This document shows positions 31,761 through 46,665 of a DNA stretch of 64,000 bases, piece by piece. Positions within the stretch are counted from its first letter, which is position 1. Every line of letters starts with the position of its first letter. A program made the position numbers and the translations under genes. The stretch comes from Leptospira stimsonii (GTDB taxonomy: Bacteria; Spirochaetota; Leptospiria; Leptospirales; Leptospiraceae), in assembly GCF_003545875.1 (NCBI RefSeq), contig NZ_QHCS01000001.1, positions 186,001 through 250,000 on the forward strand, in the 5' to 3' direction. The notes under the pieces are model-generated. The model searched no databases. It saw nothing but the letters and a program-made list of their open reading frames with translations, and was not told where the DNA came from.

Positions 31761-32058
31761 ATGCTTCCTCGCATTTTTGGGAGAAAATTCCTTTGGATCA
31801 TCCCTTTCATTTTTATCTTCAATTGTGCTTCTCACGATTTCGAGCCGAAAAGTTCCAGCTAATAAAAAGAGGAATGAATGTTACGAAAAACTTTTTAGCT
31901 ACTGCATTTTTAATAACCTCAGTACGGATAAGTCGTTTCTGAAGGAATTTACTTCAAATTCGGGCAGAATCTTACTTCTTTCTTGTAGCGTCTTATTTTC
32001 TGAATGCCCTCCCTCATCTACTTCTTCCTCCTCATCGTCGAGTAGTTCCTCTAAATAA
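31761..32058 (+). pseudogene. Small lipoprotein with a single-base frameshift and poly-serine tail
   Basis: Frame one starts at ATG 31761 (AAGGA upstream) and gives a lipoprotein signal ending F-I-F-N-C-A-S, but stops after 33 residues at 31862. A second frame continues without break to 32058: K-K-R-N-E-C-Y-E-K-L-F and later S-E-C-P-P-S-S-T followed by ten Ser and a Lys. Removing one A from the four-A run just before 31852 would join them into about 98 residues. The serine run uses five of the six Ser codons, so the amino acid run, not a DNA repeat, seems to have been kept. Function unknown. Confidence 0.55.
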
Positions 32059-32228
32059 GATTTCGGTCGGACATCTTTTTTCGTCGTTTCGAATTGAAAG
32101 TAGAATGAATCGTTCTCGAGATTCTTTTTCTGATGAAACGGAGTATACTAATAGATTTTTCCGAAAACAATTTCGAAAAAAATAATTCCGCTACAAATTC
32201 ACCTGGGTCTTACTGTTATTAAATATAT

Positions 32229-32477
32229 ATGAGTGACGACGAGTTTACTTCGATTGAAATGATACCTGGATATTTGGGGGGAAAGCCCTTTATCAAAGGA
32301 ACCGGCGTTCGTGTTCTGGAAATACTAGATCTGCTCTTATCAGGAATGTCGAGAAAAGGAATTCTTCGGGAATATCCGGGAATTTCAAATGAGGATATTG
32401 ACGCTTCCGTCGCGTATTTAGAAGCGAAGCTTGAAATTGCCAGACAAAACGAATATTTAAAAAGAAAAGTAGTCTAA
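32229..32477 (+). CDS. DUF433 family protein, antitoxin-like
   Basis: 82 residues with the DUF433 pattern: I-E-M-I-P-G-Y-L-G-G-K-P-F-I-K-G-T-G-V-R-V, then L-L-L-S-G-M-S and Y-P-G-I-S-N-E-D-I. The fold is a winged helix-turn-helix often paired with a DUF5615 PIN-like toxin. No such toxin gene follows; the next gene is nuoI on the other strand. It may be an orphan antitoxin or a regulator. The start ATG 32229 has no clear ribosome site. Confidence 0.75.
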   Translation: MSDDEFTSIEMIPGYLGGKPFIKGTGVRVLEILDLLLSGMSRKGILREYPGISNEDIDASVAYLEAKLEIARQNEYLKRKVV

Positions 32478-32541
32478 AAAATCCGCAATCGTTTAACAGA
32501 AATTTTGCATATAATTTGAATTTAAAATAGGAGAAAGGGTT

Positions 32542-33055
32542 TTAAACTCTTTCTCCTATGATTGGCCCACCGACTTTCTGCATCATTCTTTCTTTTGTAA
32601 GAATCAAGTCATCTCGATTGTCCGCCGCCATTTCGCCCGGACCATCCAAGTATATTGCGCCCTTTGGACAGGCTTCCTCGCACAATCCGCAAAAGATACA
32701 ACGTAACAAATTGATTTCAAATTTCTTGGCAAACTTATCTTCCGGATGAAGGTGTTGAATTTCGGGAGTAACTTCCGCGGCCTCGATGTAAATGGCGTCC
32801 GCCGGACAAATCCACATACAACAAAAACAACTCGTGCACCGTTCTCTACCTTGTTCATCGCGTTTCATTGTGTGCATTCCACGAAAACGAGTGGAATACT
32901 TTCTTTTCTTTTCGGGAAATTCTATCGTAACGGCACCTCTCAGAAGGGCGGCTTTGATAAAATGTTTAAGGGTGATCCAAAGCCCCTTTCCGACGGAATA
33001 AAAATAGAACTTTTCGTACCAAGTGAGTTTATGCCGACTTGCGACATGGATTACA

Positions 33056-33069
<14 letters not shown>
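32542..33069 (-). CDS. nuoI: NADH dehydrogenase subunit I-like ferredoxin protein
   Basis: 175 residues. Two [4Fe-4S] motifs are complete: C-T-S-C-F-C-C-M-W-I-C-P and C-I-F-C-G-L-C-E-E-A-C-P, in the TYKY/NuoI arrangement, preceded by the R-F-R-G-M-H segment. It passes electrons within the peripheral arm of complex I. The start overlaps the nuoG stop by 14 bases, so the pair is co-translated. No other nuo genes are in the window. Confidence 0.88.
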
Positions 33070-34533
<1,464 letters not shown>

Positions 34534-34547
34534 TAAACCCGGGTATT

Positions 34548-34602
<55 letters not shown>

Positions 34603-34679
34603 GTTCGCCGTTTTCGTTCTTTTGGTTTCGATTTCTCTGAAAGATTCGGAAAAACTATCTTTCATTTTGAGACTGATTC

Positions 34680-35822
34680 TTAAAGTTCCAAGTCTTTGTA
34701 GTATTCCGGAACCGTGGCCCATTTTTGGAACCAGAGTGGATTGATTGCCCTTTGGTAGAGATAGGCGTCCACAAGAACTAAGTTCACTACGGCTTCGATA
34801 ATCGGAACCGCTCGCGGGAGGACACAAGGGTCGTGTCGACCTTTCGCTTCCAAAGTCGTTTCTTCTCCCTTGAGAGTCACGGTATTCTGCTTTTTAAAAA
34901 TCGTAGAAGTCGGTTTGAATGCCGCGCGAATCACGAGTTCTTCCCCGTTGGAAATTCCACCCTGAAGTCCGCCGGAATTGTTCGTTTTGGTTCGAACACG
35001 TCCTGTTCCCTCTTCGACATAAAACTCATCGTTATGCGTGCTTCCCGTGAGAAGAGTTCCCGAAAATCCGGAACCTACTTCAAATCCTTTGCAGGCGGGA
35101 ATAGAAAGAATCGCCTTCGCGAGATCTCCGTCTAACTTATCGTAAACGGGATCTCCTAAACCAGGAGGAAGGTTGTAAGAAACACATTTGATTGTTCCTC
35201 CGACGCTGTCGCCGGCTTCCTTCATCTTAAGAATCAGGTCTCTCATCGCATCGGCGCTGGTTGCATCAGGACATCGGACTTCGTTTTGGTCGACTTCTTC
35301 CCTCGACTTCGGATAATTTTCACCAATCTTGGATTGAACCGGTCCGATCGAATCGACCCAAGCAACGGTTTCGATTCCTAAATCGTCTTTCAAAATCATT
35401 CTTGCAATGGCCGCCGCCGCAACTCTACCGATCGTTTCTCGGACGGAAGAACGACCGCCGCCGACATGTGCGCGAAATCCGTATTTCACTTGATACGTAT
35501 AATCCGCGTGAGAAGGGCGAAAGGTTGTTCTTAAATTTTCATAATCTTTTGAAATCGTATTTTGATTGTTAACGATCAATGCAATCGGAGCCCCGATCGT
35601 TTTTCCCTCGAAAACTCCGGATACGACGCGAACCGTATCAGCCTCGTCACGAGGAGTCGTTAATTTGCTTTGACCGGGTCTTCTTCGGTTTAAGTCTTTT
35701 TGAATTTCTTCTAAACGAATGGGGATTCCCGCGGGAACTCCTTCGACTACGACGCCCACGGACTCACCGTGAGATTCTCCAAACGTGCTGACTTTAAAAA
35801 TTTTTCCCCAACTTGAAGGCAT
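34680..35822 (-). CDS. aroC: Chorismate synthase
   Basis: 380 residues, normal length. It begins M-P-S-S-W-G-K-I-F-K-V-S-T-F-G-E-S-H-G-E-S and carries the R-P-G-Q-S, F-R-P-S-H-A-D-Y-T-Y and G-G-R-S-S-V-R-E-T segments of the family, and G-G-L-Q-G-G-I-S-N-G-E later. It makes chorismate from EPSP with reduced FMN, the last step of the shared aromatic pathway. It sits between two unrelated groups on the same strand. Confidence 0.96.
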   Translation of the reverse strand: MPSSWGKIFKVSTFGESHGESVGVVVEGVPAGIPIRLEEIQKDLNRRRPGQSKLTTPRDEADTVRVVSGVFEGKTIGAPIALIVNNQNTISKDYENLRTTFRPSHADYTYQVKYGFRAHVGGGRSSVRETIGRVAAAAIARMILKDDLGIETVAWVDSIGPVQSKIGENYPKSREEVDQNEVRCPDATSADAMRDLILKMKEAGDSVGGTIKCVSYNLPPGLGDPVYDKLDGDLAKAILSIPACKGFEVGSGFSGTLLTGSTHNDEFYVEEGTGRVRTKTNNSGGLQGGISNGEELVIRAAFKPTSTIFKKQNTVTLKGEETTLEAKGRHDPCVLPRAVPIIEAVVNLVLVDAYLYQRAINPLWFQKWATVPEYYKDLEL

Positions 35823-35887
35823 AATACCAAGAAAACAAGGTAAACCTCAGGGATAAAGCGCGTTTCTGAAAGAATCTTTTGGTTTTC

Positions 35888-37369
<1,482 letters not shown>

Positions 37370-37714
37370 ATTACAACTCTTCTTTTAAATTGCCCGTAGG
37401 CCTCGTTTTGGGAGAGAATCGCGTACTATAGAAGTTCAGCGCAATCCTATTCTTTACGATTAGAACATACGACTGGAAAAAATTTACTTAAGAGTCCTTG
37501 ATTCACAATTTATTTCCGAATTGGTAAAGAAAAATCCATTTCGGATATCTTTTCTTTGTAATATTTCAAATCGAAGGCAAATGTTTATTCTTTAAGCATT
37601 AGTCGAAATAGGTGTGTCGCATAACGATTCGCGTTCGCTTCCCCGAAAATGGAGAAGCGGCTTACGTTCTCATTCGTTCAAAAAGTTAATCTGTGTGAAA
37701 AGTATGCGAATTCT
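37370..37714. other. Gap between two HD-GYP paralogues
   Basis: 345 bases. It contains no ORF with a usable start and no RNA gene. A CGCTTC/GAAGCG imperfect hairpin occurs near 37637-37660 without a T run. The region presumably holds a promoter for copy B. Confidence 0.4.
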
Positions 37715-39184
37715 CTACGCGCTTTCTTTGGGAATTTCGCCAGTTTGTTTGATCAATTCTTCGTAGAGATATCCGTCCATTTCGGCGTCAAGAACGTAGA
37801 TAATTCTTCTTGGATCCTGATTCTTCTCCAAATTAAAGATCGCTTTCCTTCGATCGAGCTTGAAAGACGGGAGGTCAAATCCTGAAATCCTTAGTTTTCC
37901 CATATTGCTGAAGTTAGGACGGATTGTTCCGATTCTTTCAAGCATCGGACGAATCAGAGTCTTATACATTTCGCGTATGATACAAACCTCGAAGAAAACT
38001 TTTTGGTTGGAATCCTGAGTTACTACGATTACAAAGTCCCCTTCTCTTATGAAAGGTTGGTTGTTGCAGAGCGACAAACCGATATGATCGTAAAATTCTC
38101 GCAACGTTTTCTCATTATATGCAAAAAAGCTGTTATTCAAAATCAACTTCATCGCGACGAGTGGATCGTAGGCGTCGCGCCATTCTTGTCTTGTGGTTAG
38201 AGACGCAAATTCGCCGGCGATGGAAATGACTCCAATATCATCCATAGGAAGATTGTTTGTAAGAATATTCCGAATTTGTTTTTGTATATCCGCGACCAAG
38301 ACGGTACGTTTCGGATCGTCTTTGTATTTCTCTTTATAAAGATTGAGTTTTTGTACGAGAATCTTCGGCTGAGGATAATTGTTGTTCATTCCCTCGCCCT
38401 TATGAGGACGGTGATGGTTGAGAACAAGTGTTTTGATATTATCGTCAAGGTCAGGCATATTCGCAACCATGAGATAACTGATGATTGGATGATTCTTGAT
38501 ATATTCGAATTCTTCCGTTTTCAAATCCTTCTGAATCGGGATTTTCATCTGCGTATAACCGACATCGGCAAGGTAAGACGACATCATCAGATTCATCTGA
38601 TCGATTTTTTTCTGCTCCATGTCGACCTTCGTAAAAGCCTTTCCAGCTCTTACTTTCATCGCCATCGAAATCACGGTCCGTTTGGTAAGCACCTCGGAAT
38701 CCATAGGAACGCCGGCCGCGCTCATCACTTCGATGATGTTCACCAAGCCGTTTTCCATATCGGGAGTGGAGCGAAAGTCTTCTAAAATACCGTCAATGGA
38801 CTTATTGAGTTGTCGAACCTGTCCGCCGTTAAGGGGAAATTTCTTTAGTTCCGATAAAAACTCAGCCGCATTTTTTGCGAGATCAACGGTCAGTTCTGAG
38901 TTTACTAACTTTGTAAAGCTGACTTCTCGACCGTTAACGCTGTTGGGACCGGATGCCTGTTTTCCTCCGGAGATTTTTTCGAACTCCGATTTGAGAAAAT
39001 AAATTCCTTGGCTTTCAAACTTAAGAAGTCTGGTTATATCGTCCCCGTTCGCGTTTTCTTTTTTATGAATTAGAATTTGACCGTTCCTGTTATAGAAGTC
39101 TACAGGAATGACACTGTTAATCTTAAAATGCTGGATGATTTCTTCAGTGAAATCGAACTTCTGTAAATCTTTTTGTGCGTCCAT
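37715..39184 (-). CDS. Degenerate HD-GYP domain protein (copy A)
   Basis: 489 residues, closely related along its whole length to copy B 350 bases downstream, so the pair arose by tandem duplication. The same landmarks show S-Y-L-A-D-V-G-Y-T-Q-M-K-I-P in the HD position, an I-K-N-H-P-I-I-S-Y-L segment, and H-H-R-P-H-K-G-E-G-M with NYP instead of GYP. This copy keeps the HH pair that copy B has as SH. As in copy B the metal-binding His-Asp dyad is absent, so catalysis is doubtful. No membrane segment or signal peptide. Confidence 0.7.
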   Translation of the reverse strand: MDAQKDLQKFDFTEEIIQHFKINSVIPVDFYNRNGQILIHKKENANGDDITRLLKFESQGIYFLKSEFEKISGGKQASGPNSVNGREVSFTKLVNSELTVDLAKNAAEFLSELKKFPLNGGQVRQLNKSIDGILEDFRSTPDMENGLVNIIEVMSAAGVPMDSEVLTKRTVISMAMKVRAGKAFTKVDMEQKKIDQMNLMMSSYLADVGYTQMKIPIQKDLKTEEFEYIKNHPIISYLMVANMPDLDDNIKTLVLNHHRPHKGEGMNNNYPQPKILVQKLNLYKEKYKDDPKRTVLVADIQKQIRNILTNNLPMDDIGVISIAGEFASLTTRQEWRDAYDPLVAMKLILNNSFFAYNEKTLREFYDHIGLSLCNNQPFIREGDFVIVVTQDSNQKVFFEVCIIREMYKTLIRPMLERIGTIRPNFSNMGKLRISGFDLPSFKLDRRKAIFNLEKNQDPRRIIYVLDAEMDGYLYEELIKQTGEIPKESA

Positions 39185-39345
39185 GCAATCGTTGCGAAAT
39201 TGAAATTTGTTTTTAGAAGCGATTAAGGTTACATAACGTGGAAAAATTCTCTATGAGAAATTCCATTCTCAATCCAATAAAAGGCGGGAATGCACCGTTT
39301 GCACCGAATATTTTCTTATGTGACGAAAAAAAATATTTTCCAAGT

Positions 39346-39984
39346 TTACTTCCAAGAAGAATTCAAACTGATCTCTAAAATATTTCTACTCACCCTTTCT
39401 TCCAGCGAAGAACCGGCAAACCCGCCCCCCTTGGAATCCGAAAGGAGGAACGTATCCTGTGCTTGGTTTCCAGTTCTGTCCGTCCGAATTGTAGCGGAAT
39501 GAATGTTAATTCCGTTTTCTTTTAAAACGCCTGTAACAAAATAAAGGAGTCCTTTGCGATCCGGAGCTTCCAAATACAATTTTGTTCTACTCCCGCCTTC
39601 CACGTCTTCGAATTCGAGTTTGGATTCGTTGCTAAGATGGTATGTATTTCTGAGATCAATCTCGCTCGAATGATGAATGATTTCTTCCAGAGCGGAATCT
39701 TCCGTAAATACCGAGGACATAAGAATTCCTAATTTGGACGCTTTGATTTTAGAATCAGTCTCTTCCGATTTTAAAGTAAAGACATCGTAACTATAGGATT
39801 GCCCCTTTTCTTCAATCGTTTGGATATCTCCGGAAACGATTTCCCAACCCATAAAGAACATCGCTTTCACCATCTTATGAAGAGTTCCGGGAGCCGTTTC
39901 GGACGTTTTGAGGGTCACAGTGTAGAGTCCGTTTTCTTCTTTATAGTGAAAGTGAATCATCGGATTGAGCCTACTTACTACCAT
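39346..39984 (-). CDS. ACT domain protein
   Basis: 212 residues with two ACT-like modules. The N-terminal one has V-T-L-K-T-S-E-T-A-P-G-T-L-H-K-M, the C-terminal one has L-E-A-P-D-R-K-G-L-L-Y-F-V-T-G-V-L with G-I-N-I-H-S-A-T-I-R-T, which resembles the ACT domains of GlnD. No catalytic domain is attached, so it probably senses a small ligand or is a regulatory subunit. The alternative start ATG 39960 is possible; neither start has a good ribosome site. Confidence 0.78.
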   Translation of the reverse strand: MVVSRLNPMIHFHYKEENGLYTVTLKTSETAPGTLHKMVKAMFFMGWEIVSGDIQTIEEKGQSYSYDVFTLKSEETDSKIKASKLGILMSSVFTEDSALEEIIHHSSEIDLRNTYHLSNESKLEFEDVEGGSRTKLYLEAPDRKGLLYFVTGVLKENGINIHSATIRTDRTGNQAQDTFLLSDSKGGGFAGSSLEERVSRNILEISLNSSWK

Positions 39985-40143
39985 AATAGTCGGTTTCTAA
40001 AAAAACGAGTCTTTTCCGGGGGAATTCTGTCTCTTATCGGGTGAAAAATTCTTGCCTCGGACTTTCCCGGAAAAACAGTCAAAGTAGAGTGGAAATCAAA
40101 GATATTTGCCGAAAATAAAAGGACAACAAATTCCAAAAATGGT

Positions 40144-41973
40144 ATGAAAAGACCTCTCGAATACAACCCGGAGCTGATCCAAAAATCGGAACCCTTACCT
40201 CTCGAAAAAGAAAAAGGAACCTCCAAGAAATGGAAAGCGCCAAATCTCAAAAAGGAAAAGCCTTCGTCGGAAAACGAAGGTGCTCCCGGGTTATTGATTT
40301 TCGGACTTTTTCGTTTTGTTAAAAAATATAAGGGAAGAATATTCCTCATTATCGGTTTGCTTTGTTTTGAAATCGGTTTTTATGCGAGTATTCCTTTTAG
40401 TTTCAAATATCTCATCGACGAAGCGCTCATCAATCGGAATCAAAACGCACTCTATTGGATCGGTGCATATTTAGCGGTGGGAACGGTAACGTTTGCGATT
40501 CTTGGAACACTTCGAGATTATTTATACAACTGGGCTTCCTCCCGAATCATACAAGATCTTCGATTGCAGATGTACGAACATCTGGACCAACTCAGTTTGG
40601 ATTTTTTTTCGAATAATAAACTCGGAGATATTCTTTCCCGGTTTTTTAACGACCTTGCATCCTTGGAACACGCATTACTCGCTTTTATACCTTGGGGTCT
40701 TGGTCCTCTATTGGAAGCGCTCTTTGGAACCATTCTTCTTTTTCTTTTGGATTGGAAGTTAGCGCTGATTGCCTTGTTGATCTGGCCGATTAGTTTTTTA
40801 GGGCCGGGTTTTCTTTCCAGGAAATCGACCGAGATCAGCTATTCTCGAAAATTGGAAGAAGCACAAGTATTGAGTATGGTGGAAGAATCGATTTCCGCGC
40901 AGAATCTCATACGCGCCTACGATCTAAGCGATTATTTTTTCAGCAGATTTAAGAATAACTGTGAGAAACTCTTTCAAGTCTCTTTGAGATTGGGACTTAC
41001 GAATTCGTATCTGGAACGTTCTGCCGGTTCGGGGATTCTACTATTACAAGGGATTCTACTTTTGGCGGGAACCGCGTTTGCCTATAACAATACTCTGAGC
41101 ATCGGAACCCTAGCCGCATTCTTACCTCCATTCTTAAATTTAAGTTATTCTCTTCTTTATCTTTCCCAATATCTTCCTGCCTTGAACCATGCAAGCGGTT
41201 CTGCAAAAAGAATATTAGAATTATTGCGAGCACCGGTCTTCGAATCAAATCCGGAAGGTTCGTCGATTCCCGAATTGAAAGAAGAAATTCGTTTTGACAA
41301 TGTTCACTTCCGTTACAAAGGTCGTTCCAAAAATCTGAGCGATATCTCTCTCACAATTCCGAAGGGAAGTTACACGGCTATCGTAGGCGGCTCAGGCGTA
41401 GGGAAGAGCACTTTTATCAAACTTCTATTGGGAATGGTACAACCGAACGAAGGAAGAATTTTTTTCGACGGAATCGATTTGAATTCGGTCTCAAGAAGTT
41501 CTGTTCGATCTTTGGTCGGAGTGGTTTTCCAAGAAACCTTTCTCTTCAACACTACGATCTTCGAGAACATTCGGATCGGCAAGCCGAGTGCGTCTCTTGA
41601 AGAAGTGATCGAGGCCGCGAAGCGAGCGGAAATTCACGAATTGATTCTTTCACTTCCGATGGGCTATGAAACGAACACGGGAGATCGTGGAACCAAACTC
41701 TCCGGAGGCGAAAGACAAAGAATCGCGATCGCGCGTGCATTCTTAAGAAATCCGCAAATCCTTCTGTTAGATGAAGCCACTTCTTCTTTGGATCCCGTTA
41801 CCGAAGCGAGAATTATGAAAACACTTTCCTTGTTGCGAGAAGGTAGAACGGTCATTTCCGTTACTCATAGACTTTCCACGATTCGAGAAGCCGATCAAGT
41901 CTTTCAAATAAGAAATGGAAAACTGGAAAGATTTGCGGTTCCGGAGCCCGAGCAACAAGCGATGGTCCTCTAA
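40144..41973 (+). CDS. MsbA-like ABC exporter (fused membrane and ATPase domains)
   Basis: 609 residues. After a 50-residue charged N-terminus come six membrane helices (about 60-345), then an ATPase domain with G-G-S-G-V-G-K-S-T (Walker A), L-S-G-G-E-R-Q-R-I-A-I-A-R (signature), L-L-L-D-E-A-T-S-S-L-D (Walker B) and S-V-T-H-R-L-S (H loop). This is a half-transporter that works as a dimer, usually exporting lipids or drugs. Substrate cannot be told from sequence; it is one of many MsbA-type paralogues. Confidence 0.88.
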   Translation: MKRPLEYNPELIQKSEPLPLEKEKGTSKKWKAPNLKKEKPSSENEGAPGLLIFGLFRFVKKYKGRIFLIIGLLCFEIGFYASIPFSFKYLIDEALINRNQNALYWIGAYLAVGTVTFAILGTLRDYLYNWASSRIIQDLRLQMYEHLDQLSLDFFSNNKLGDILSRFFNDLASLEHALLAFIPWGLGPLLEALFGTILLFLLDWKLALIALLIWPISFLGPGFLSRKSTEISYSRKLEEAQVLSMVEESISAQNLIRAYDLSDYFFSRFKNNCEKLFQVSLRLGLTNSYLERSAGSGILLLQGILLLAGTAFAYNNTLSIGTLAAFLPPFLNLSYSLLYLSQYLPALNHASGSAKRILELLRAPVFESNPEGSSIPELKEEIRFDNVHFRYKGRSKNLSDISLTIPKGSYTAIVGGSGVGKSTFIKLLLGMVQPNEGRIFFDGIDLNSVSRSSVRSLVGVVFQETFLFNTTIFENIRIGKPSASLEEVIEAAKRAEIHELILSLPMGYETNTGDRGTKLSGGERQRIAIARAFLRNPQILLLDEATSSLDPVTEARIMKTLSLLREGRTVISVTHRLSTIREADQVFQIRNGKLERFAVPEPEQQAMVL

Positions 41974-42025
41974 GAAAGCCGTTTCTTACTTGCAATTTTT
42001 TTCCGGACTATTTTAGACTTTCAAA

Positions 42026-42424
42026 ATGCTTTTAGTGCCCACATACGTTGCCGATTCCCCGATCGGAGGCTTAGGTCTTTTCGCAGGAAGAGACATTCAA
42101 AAAGGTGAATTGGTTTGGAAATATCATCCAAAAACAGTCTGGGTTCTAACGGATCAAGAACTCAATTCTCTTCCGGCGAGCGTCCAAGAAATGTTCCGAA
42201 CTTATTCGTATCAAACGAACGGAAAGTGGTTCTATTGCTCCGATAATTCCAAATTTATGAATCACAGCGACGACCCGAATACGAAAGAAGACTTTACCGG
42301 CGATCACACCAATCCGATGGGGCAAGACAGCGCGACTAGGTTCATTCGAATGGGTGAGGAGCTTACTTGTAATTATAAACTTTTCGACGAAAATTGGAAC
42401 GTTAAACTCGGATCAGCTTCCTAA
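42026..42424 (+). CDS. SET domain protein
   Basis: 132 residues, essentially just the SET domain: G-L-G-L-F-A-G-R-D-I-Q-K-G-E-L near the start, F-M-N-H-S-D-D-P-N-T at about 75 (the N-H-S-x-x-P-N motif), and G-E-E-L-T-C-N-Y near 112. SET proteins transfer a methyl group to protein lysines using SAM; the pseudoknot residues are present. Its substrate in bacteria is not known. Its 3' end overlaps the convergent DUF3095 gene by 12 bases. Confidence 0.85.
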   Translation: MLLVPTYVADSPIGGLGLFAGRDIQKGELVWKYHPKTVWVLTDQELNSLPASVQEMFRTYSYQTNGKWFYCSDNSKFMNHSDDPNTKEDFTGDHTNPMGQDSATRFIRMGEELTCNYKLFDENWNVKLGSAS

Positions 42425-43645
42425 ACGAATTTGCTCTTTTAATTGAATCGCCGCAAGCGCGTATCCGCCGTCCGCCGAGTCGACAAAATGAACCTCACGG
42501 ACGGATCCTTCGTGCAAAGCGCAAGTCATGAGCGCGCGATCGGAAACGTGATAGCCGAAATACAACTTGCCCTCTTTATAAAGACCTTTTAGAAATTCTA
42601 TGAACGCCTCTCTGGATTTCGTATCGCAAGCGACTACCATCTTTAGGGTTCCGTCGTATTTTCGAAAGTCGGAAGCGATAATCTGCGACTTTCTCAACTC
42701 TCTCAGCTCCATGCCGTTTACCTTCGGGCCGAATTTCCATTGTGTCTTCACAGCGAGATTGACCGCAAATCCTTCGAGTTTGATTTTAAGAAATCTTAGA
42801 AAGTGAAACAATCCCTTACGATTCCCGGTATGGACGGTCGCTTCTTTGTTAAAGTATTTACCGGTCATATCAACTTTGATCCCTTCCTCGGTCAGAGGAT
42901 GGATTTGTGTATCATTACCAAGAAGAACACCGATCTGATCCAAAATTAATTTTAATAGACCCGAATCCGATGACGCTTGGATCGGATTCAACTTAATGAT
43001 AAAAGAAACGGTTTCTCCACGATGACTGGGAATATCCTGCCAGCGACAGGTAAATCCAGTAAAATCCGGTTTTATCTTCGGCCTATGAGCCAGAGGGATG
43101 ATATAGGGATTTGTAGAATCGTCGTTCTTAACAAGATTCTCCGCCGCATCCAAAGCACTTCCTGTAAGAATCGCTTGGTTATAGAATTCTGAAATTTTAA
43201 GTTTACAAAGTTTTAATTCTTTTCCGGACCTTTTGAGTTCTCCAACATTTACGATTCCAGCTCGTAACTTTAATCCGAAATTATTTTTAACGAGATCTCG
43301 AATAGAATACAAAATATCCTTCACTCCGGGAAGCACGCTATTCGGTAAAAGTAAGGTCATTCCATCCCCGCCGAATAAAAACGGATAGTCCATGTCGCCC
43401 ATCAAATTGGAAACGGCCATCGCAGTGACCCCGCCGGCGATATTTACGTCTTTATAATTTCCGTTTCGAATGGCTTCCGTAGAATTCACAACATCCGTAA
43501 TGACCAAATTCCAATCGTCCGGCACCGTATAGTAGTTAGATGGTTCGATGATTTCAGTAAAAGAAGAAAGAAAAGGAAGATACTTGTAGAAGTTTTCCGT
43601 ATTAACACCTGATTTTTTATCGACGGTCTCGATCATCTCATTCAC
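42413..43645 (-). CDS. DUF3095 family protein
   Basis: 410 residues. The N-terminus has P-D-D-W-N-L-V-I-T-D-V-V-N-S-T-E-A-I, which recalls the metal-binding D-V-V-x-S-T of class III cyclases, and F-L-F-G-G-D-G-M-T-L-L, as in DUF3095 proteins. The rest is a family-specific C-terminal region. DUF3095 is often suggested to be cyclase-like, but activity is unproven to my knowledge. No membrane or signal segment. Confidence 0.75.
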   Translation of the reverse strand: MNEMIETVDKKSGVNTENFYKYLPFLSSFTEIIEPSNYYTVPDDWNLVITDVVNSTEAIRNGNYKDVNIAGGVTAMAVSNLMGDMDYPFLFGGDGMTLLLPNSVLPGVKDILYSIRDLVKNNFGLKLRAGIVNVGELKRSGKELKLCKLKISEFYNQAILTGSALDAAENLVKNDDSTNPYIIPLAHRPKIKPDFTGFTCRWQDIPSHRGETVSFIIKLNPIQASSDSGLLKLILDQIGVLLGNDTQIHPLTEEGIKVDMTGKYFNKEATVHTGNRKGLFHFLRFLKIKLEGFAVNLAVKTQWKFGPKVNGMELRELRKSQIIASDFRKYDGTLKMVVACDTKSREAFIEFLKGLYKEGKLYFGYHVSDRALMTCALHEGSVREVHFVDSADGGYALAAIQLKEQIRLGS

Positions 43646-44428
43646 CTAATTGATTTTTATTTTTAGAATCGGGTTCGTCTTCCGTCTTCCAGTTTTCACA
43701 AAAAAGAAATCGCAACGCGAAAGTTTCATCCATCCCGAACATACATCTGTTCAACAATCGTATCGAACAAAAGAGGAGCCTATTCTTAGACGTTCTTAAA
43801 AAATTTACACTTATTTTTTTGGACAGAAAAGCGAAGTCTCGGTTTTGAATTCGGACAAAAGCCTTTCGCTTTGCCACAAAAGAAAACAAAGATAACTTTG
43901 GATCAACTTTTGGAAAAAAGCAAAAGTTTCTGCGCGGCACTTCGTCTCCCGAGTTCCCGAACTTTCCAACGGACTTTTTTTAGTGTTGAAAGAAGTTTCT
44001 GCCTTTTCATTTTCTTGGAAATACCGTAGTGGATCTTCTAATTCAAAAACTTAGAAACGACTCTCTGATTCAAACAGCGAAAGTTCGCCTCTACGAAGAC
44101 TCTTGCGACGCGATTCAGAAAGAATCGAACCAAGTGAAAGAATTCGTTTTAAAATAAATCGAATTCCAACATTGAATCGAGTTTAAAGGAGATAAACTTT
44201 TTTCTTTAAAACGCGATGCAAAATCAAAGAACATGCTCAGAGTGGAAAACGATTTATATTGTGCAAATTCTGAGTTTCTCCCAAAACTGCAAAAGAAAAT
44301 TGGCAATAATCCCTACTATGAACTCGAGTTTCTCTTTTACCCCTCGTGAAAGGAGGAGTTCCTACTCTACAAGGCCTTGGACCGACTTCTGAGAAAAAAC
44401 CGATATTGGAAACGATCGGAAACCTTGA
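43646..44428. other. Gap of about 780 bases with a possible gene remnant
   Basis: No well-supported gene. A frame at 44029-44157 (GTG start, 42 residues, with LRNDSLIQTAKVRLYEDSCD) reads like protein and is open back to a TGA near 43987, suggesting the end of a decayed gene. Minus-strand ORFs in this region lack ribosome sites and have phenylalanine-rich, non-protein-like text. No terminator or RNA gene was recognised. Confidence 0.35.
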
Positions 44429-46551
<2,123 letters not shown>

Positions 46552-46665
46552 GCTTTTGGGGTCAATCGATTTTTTTTACTTCGCTTAATTTTAGAGCGTC
46601 TTTTTTGTGTTTATTTGTAAATTATTTGTATCATAACAAACCGTATTTTTTATAATTTTACGTCT

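Noticed and set aside
43638..43940. Minus-strand ORF upstream of the DUF3095 gene
   Set aside because: Phe/Arg-rich text with no ribosome site; overlaps the DUF3095 start and looks non-coding.
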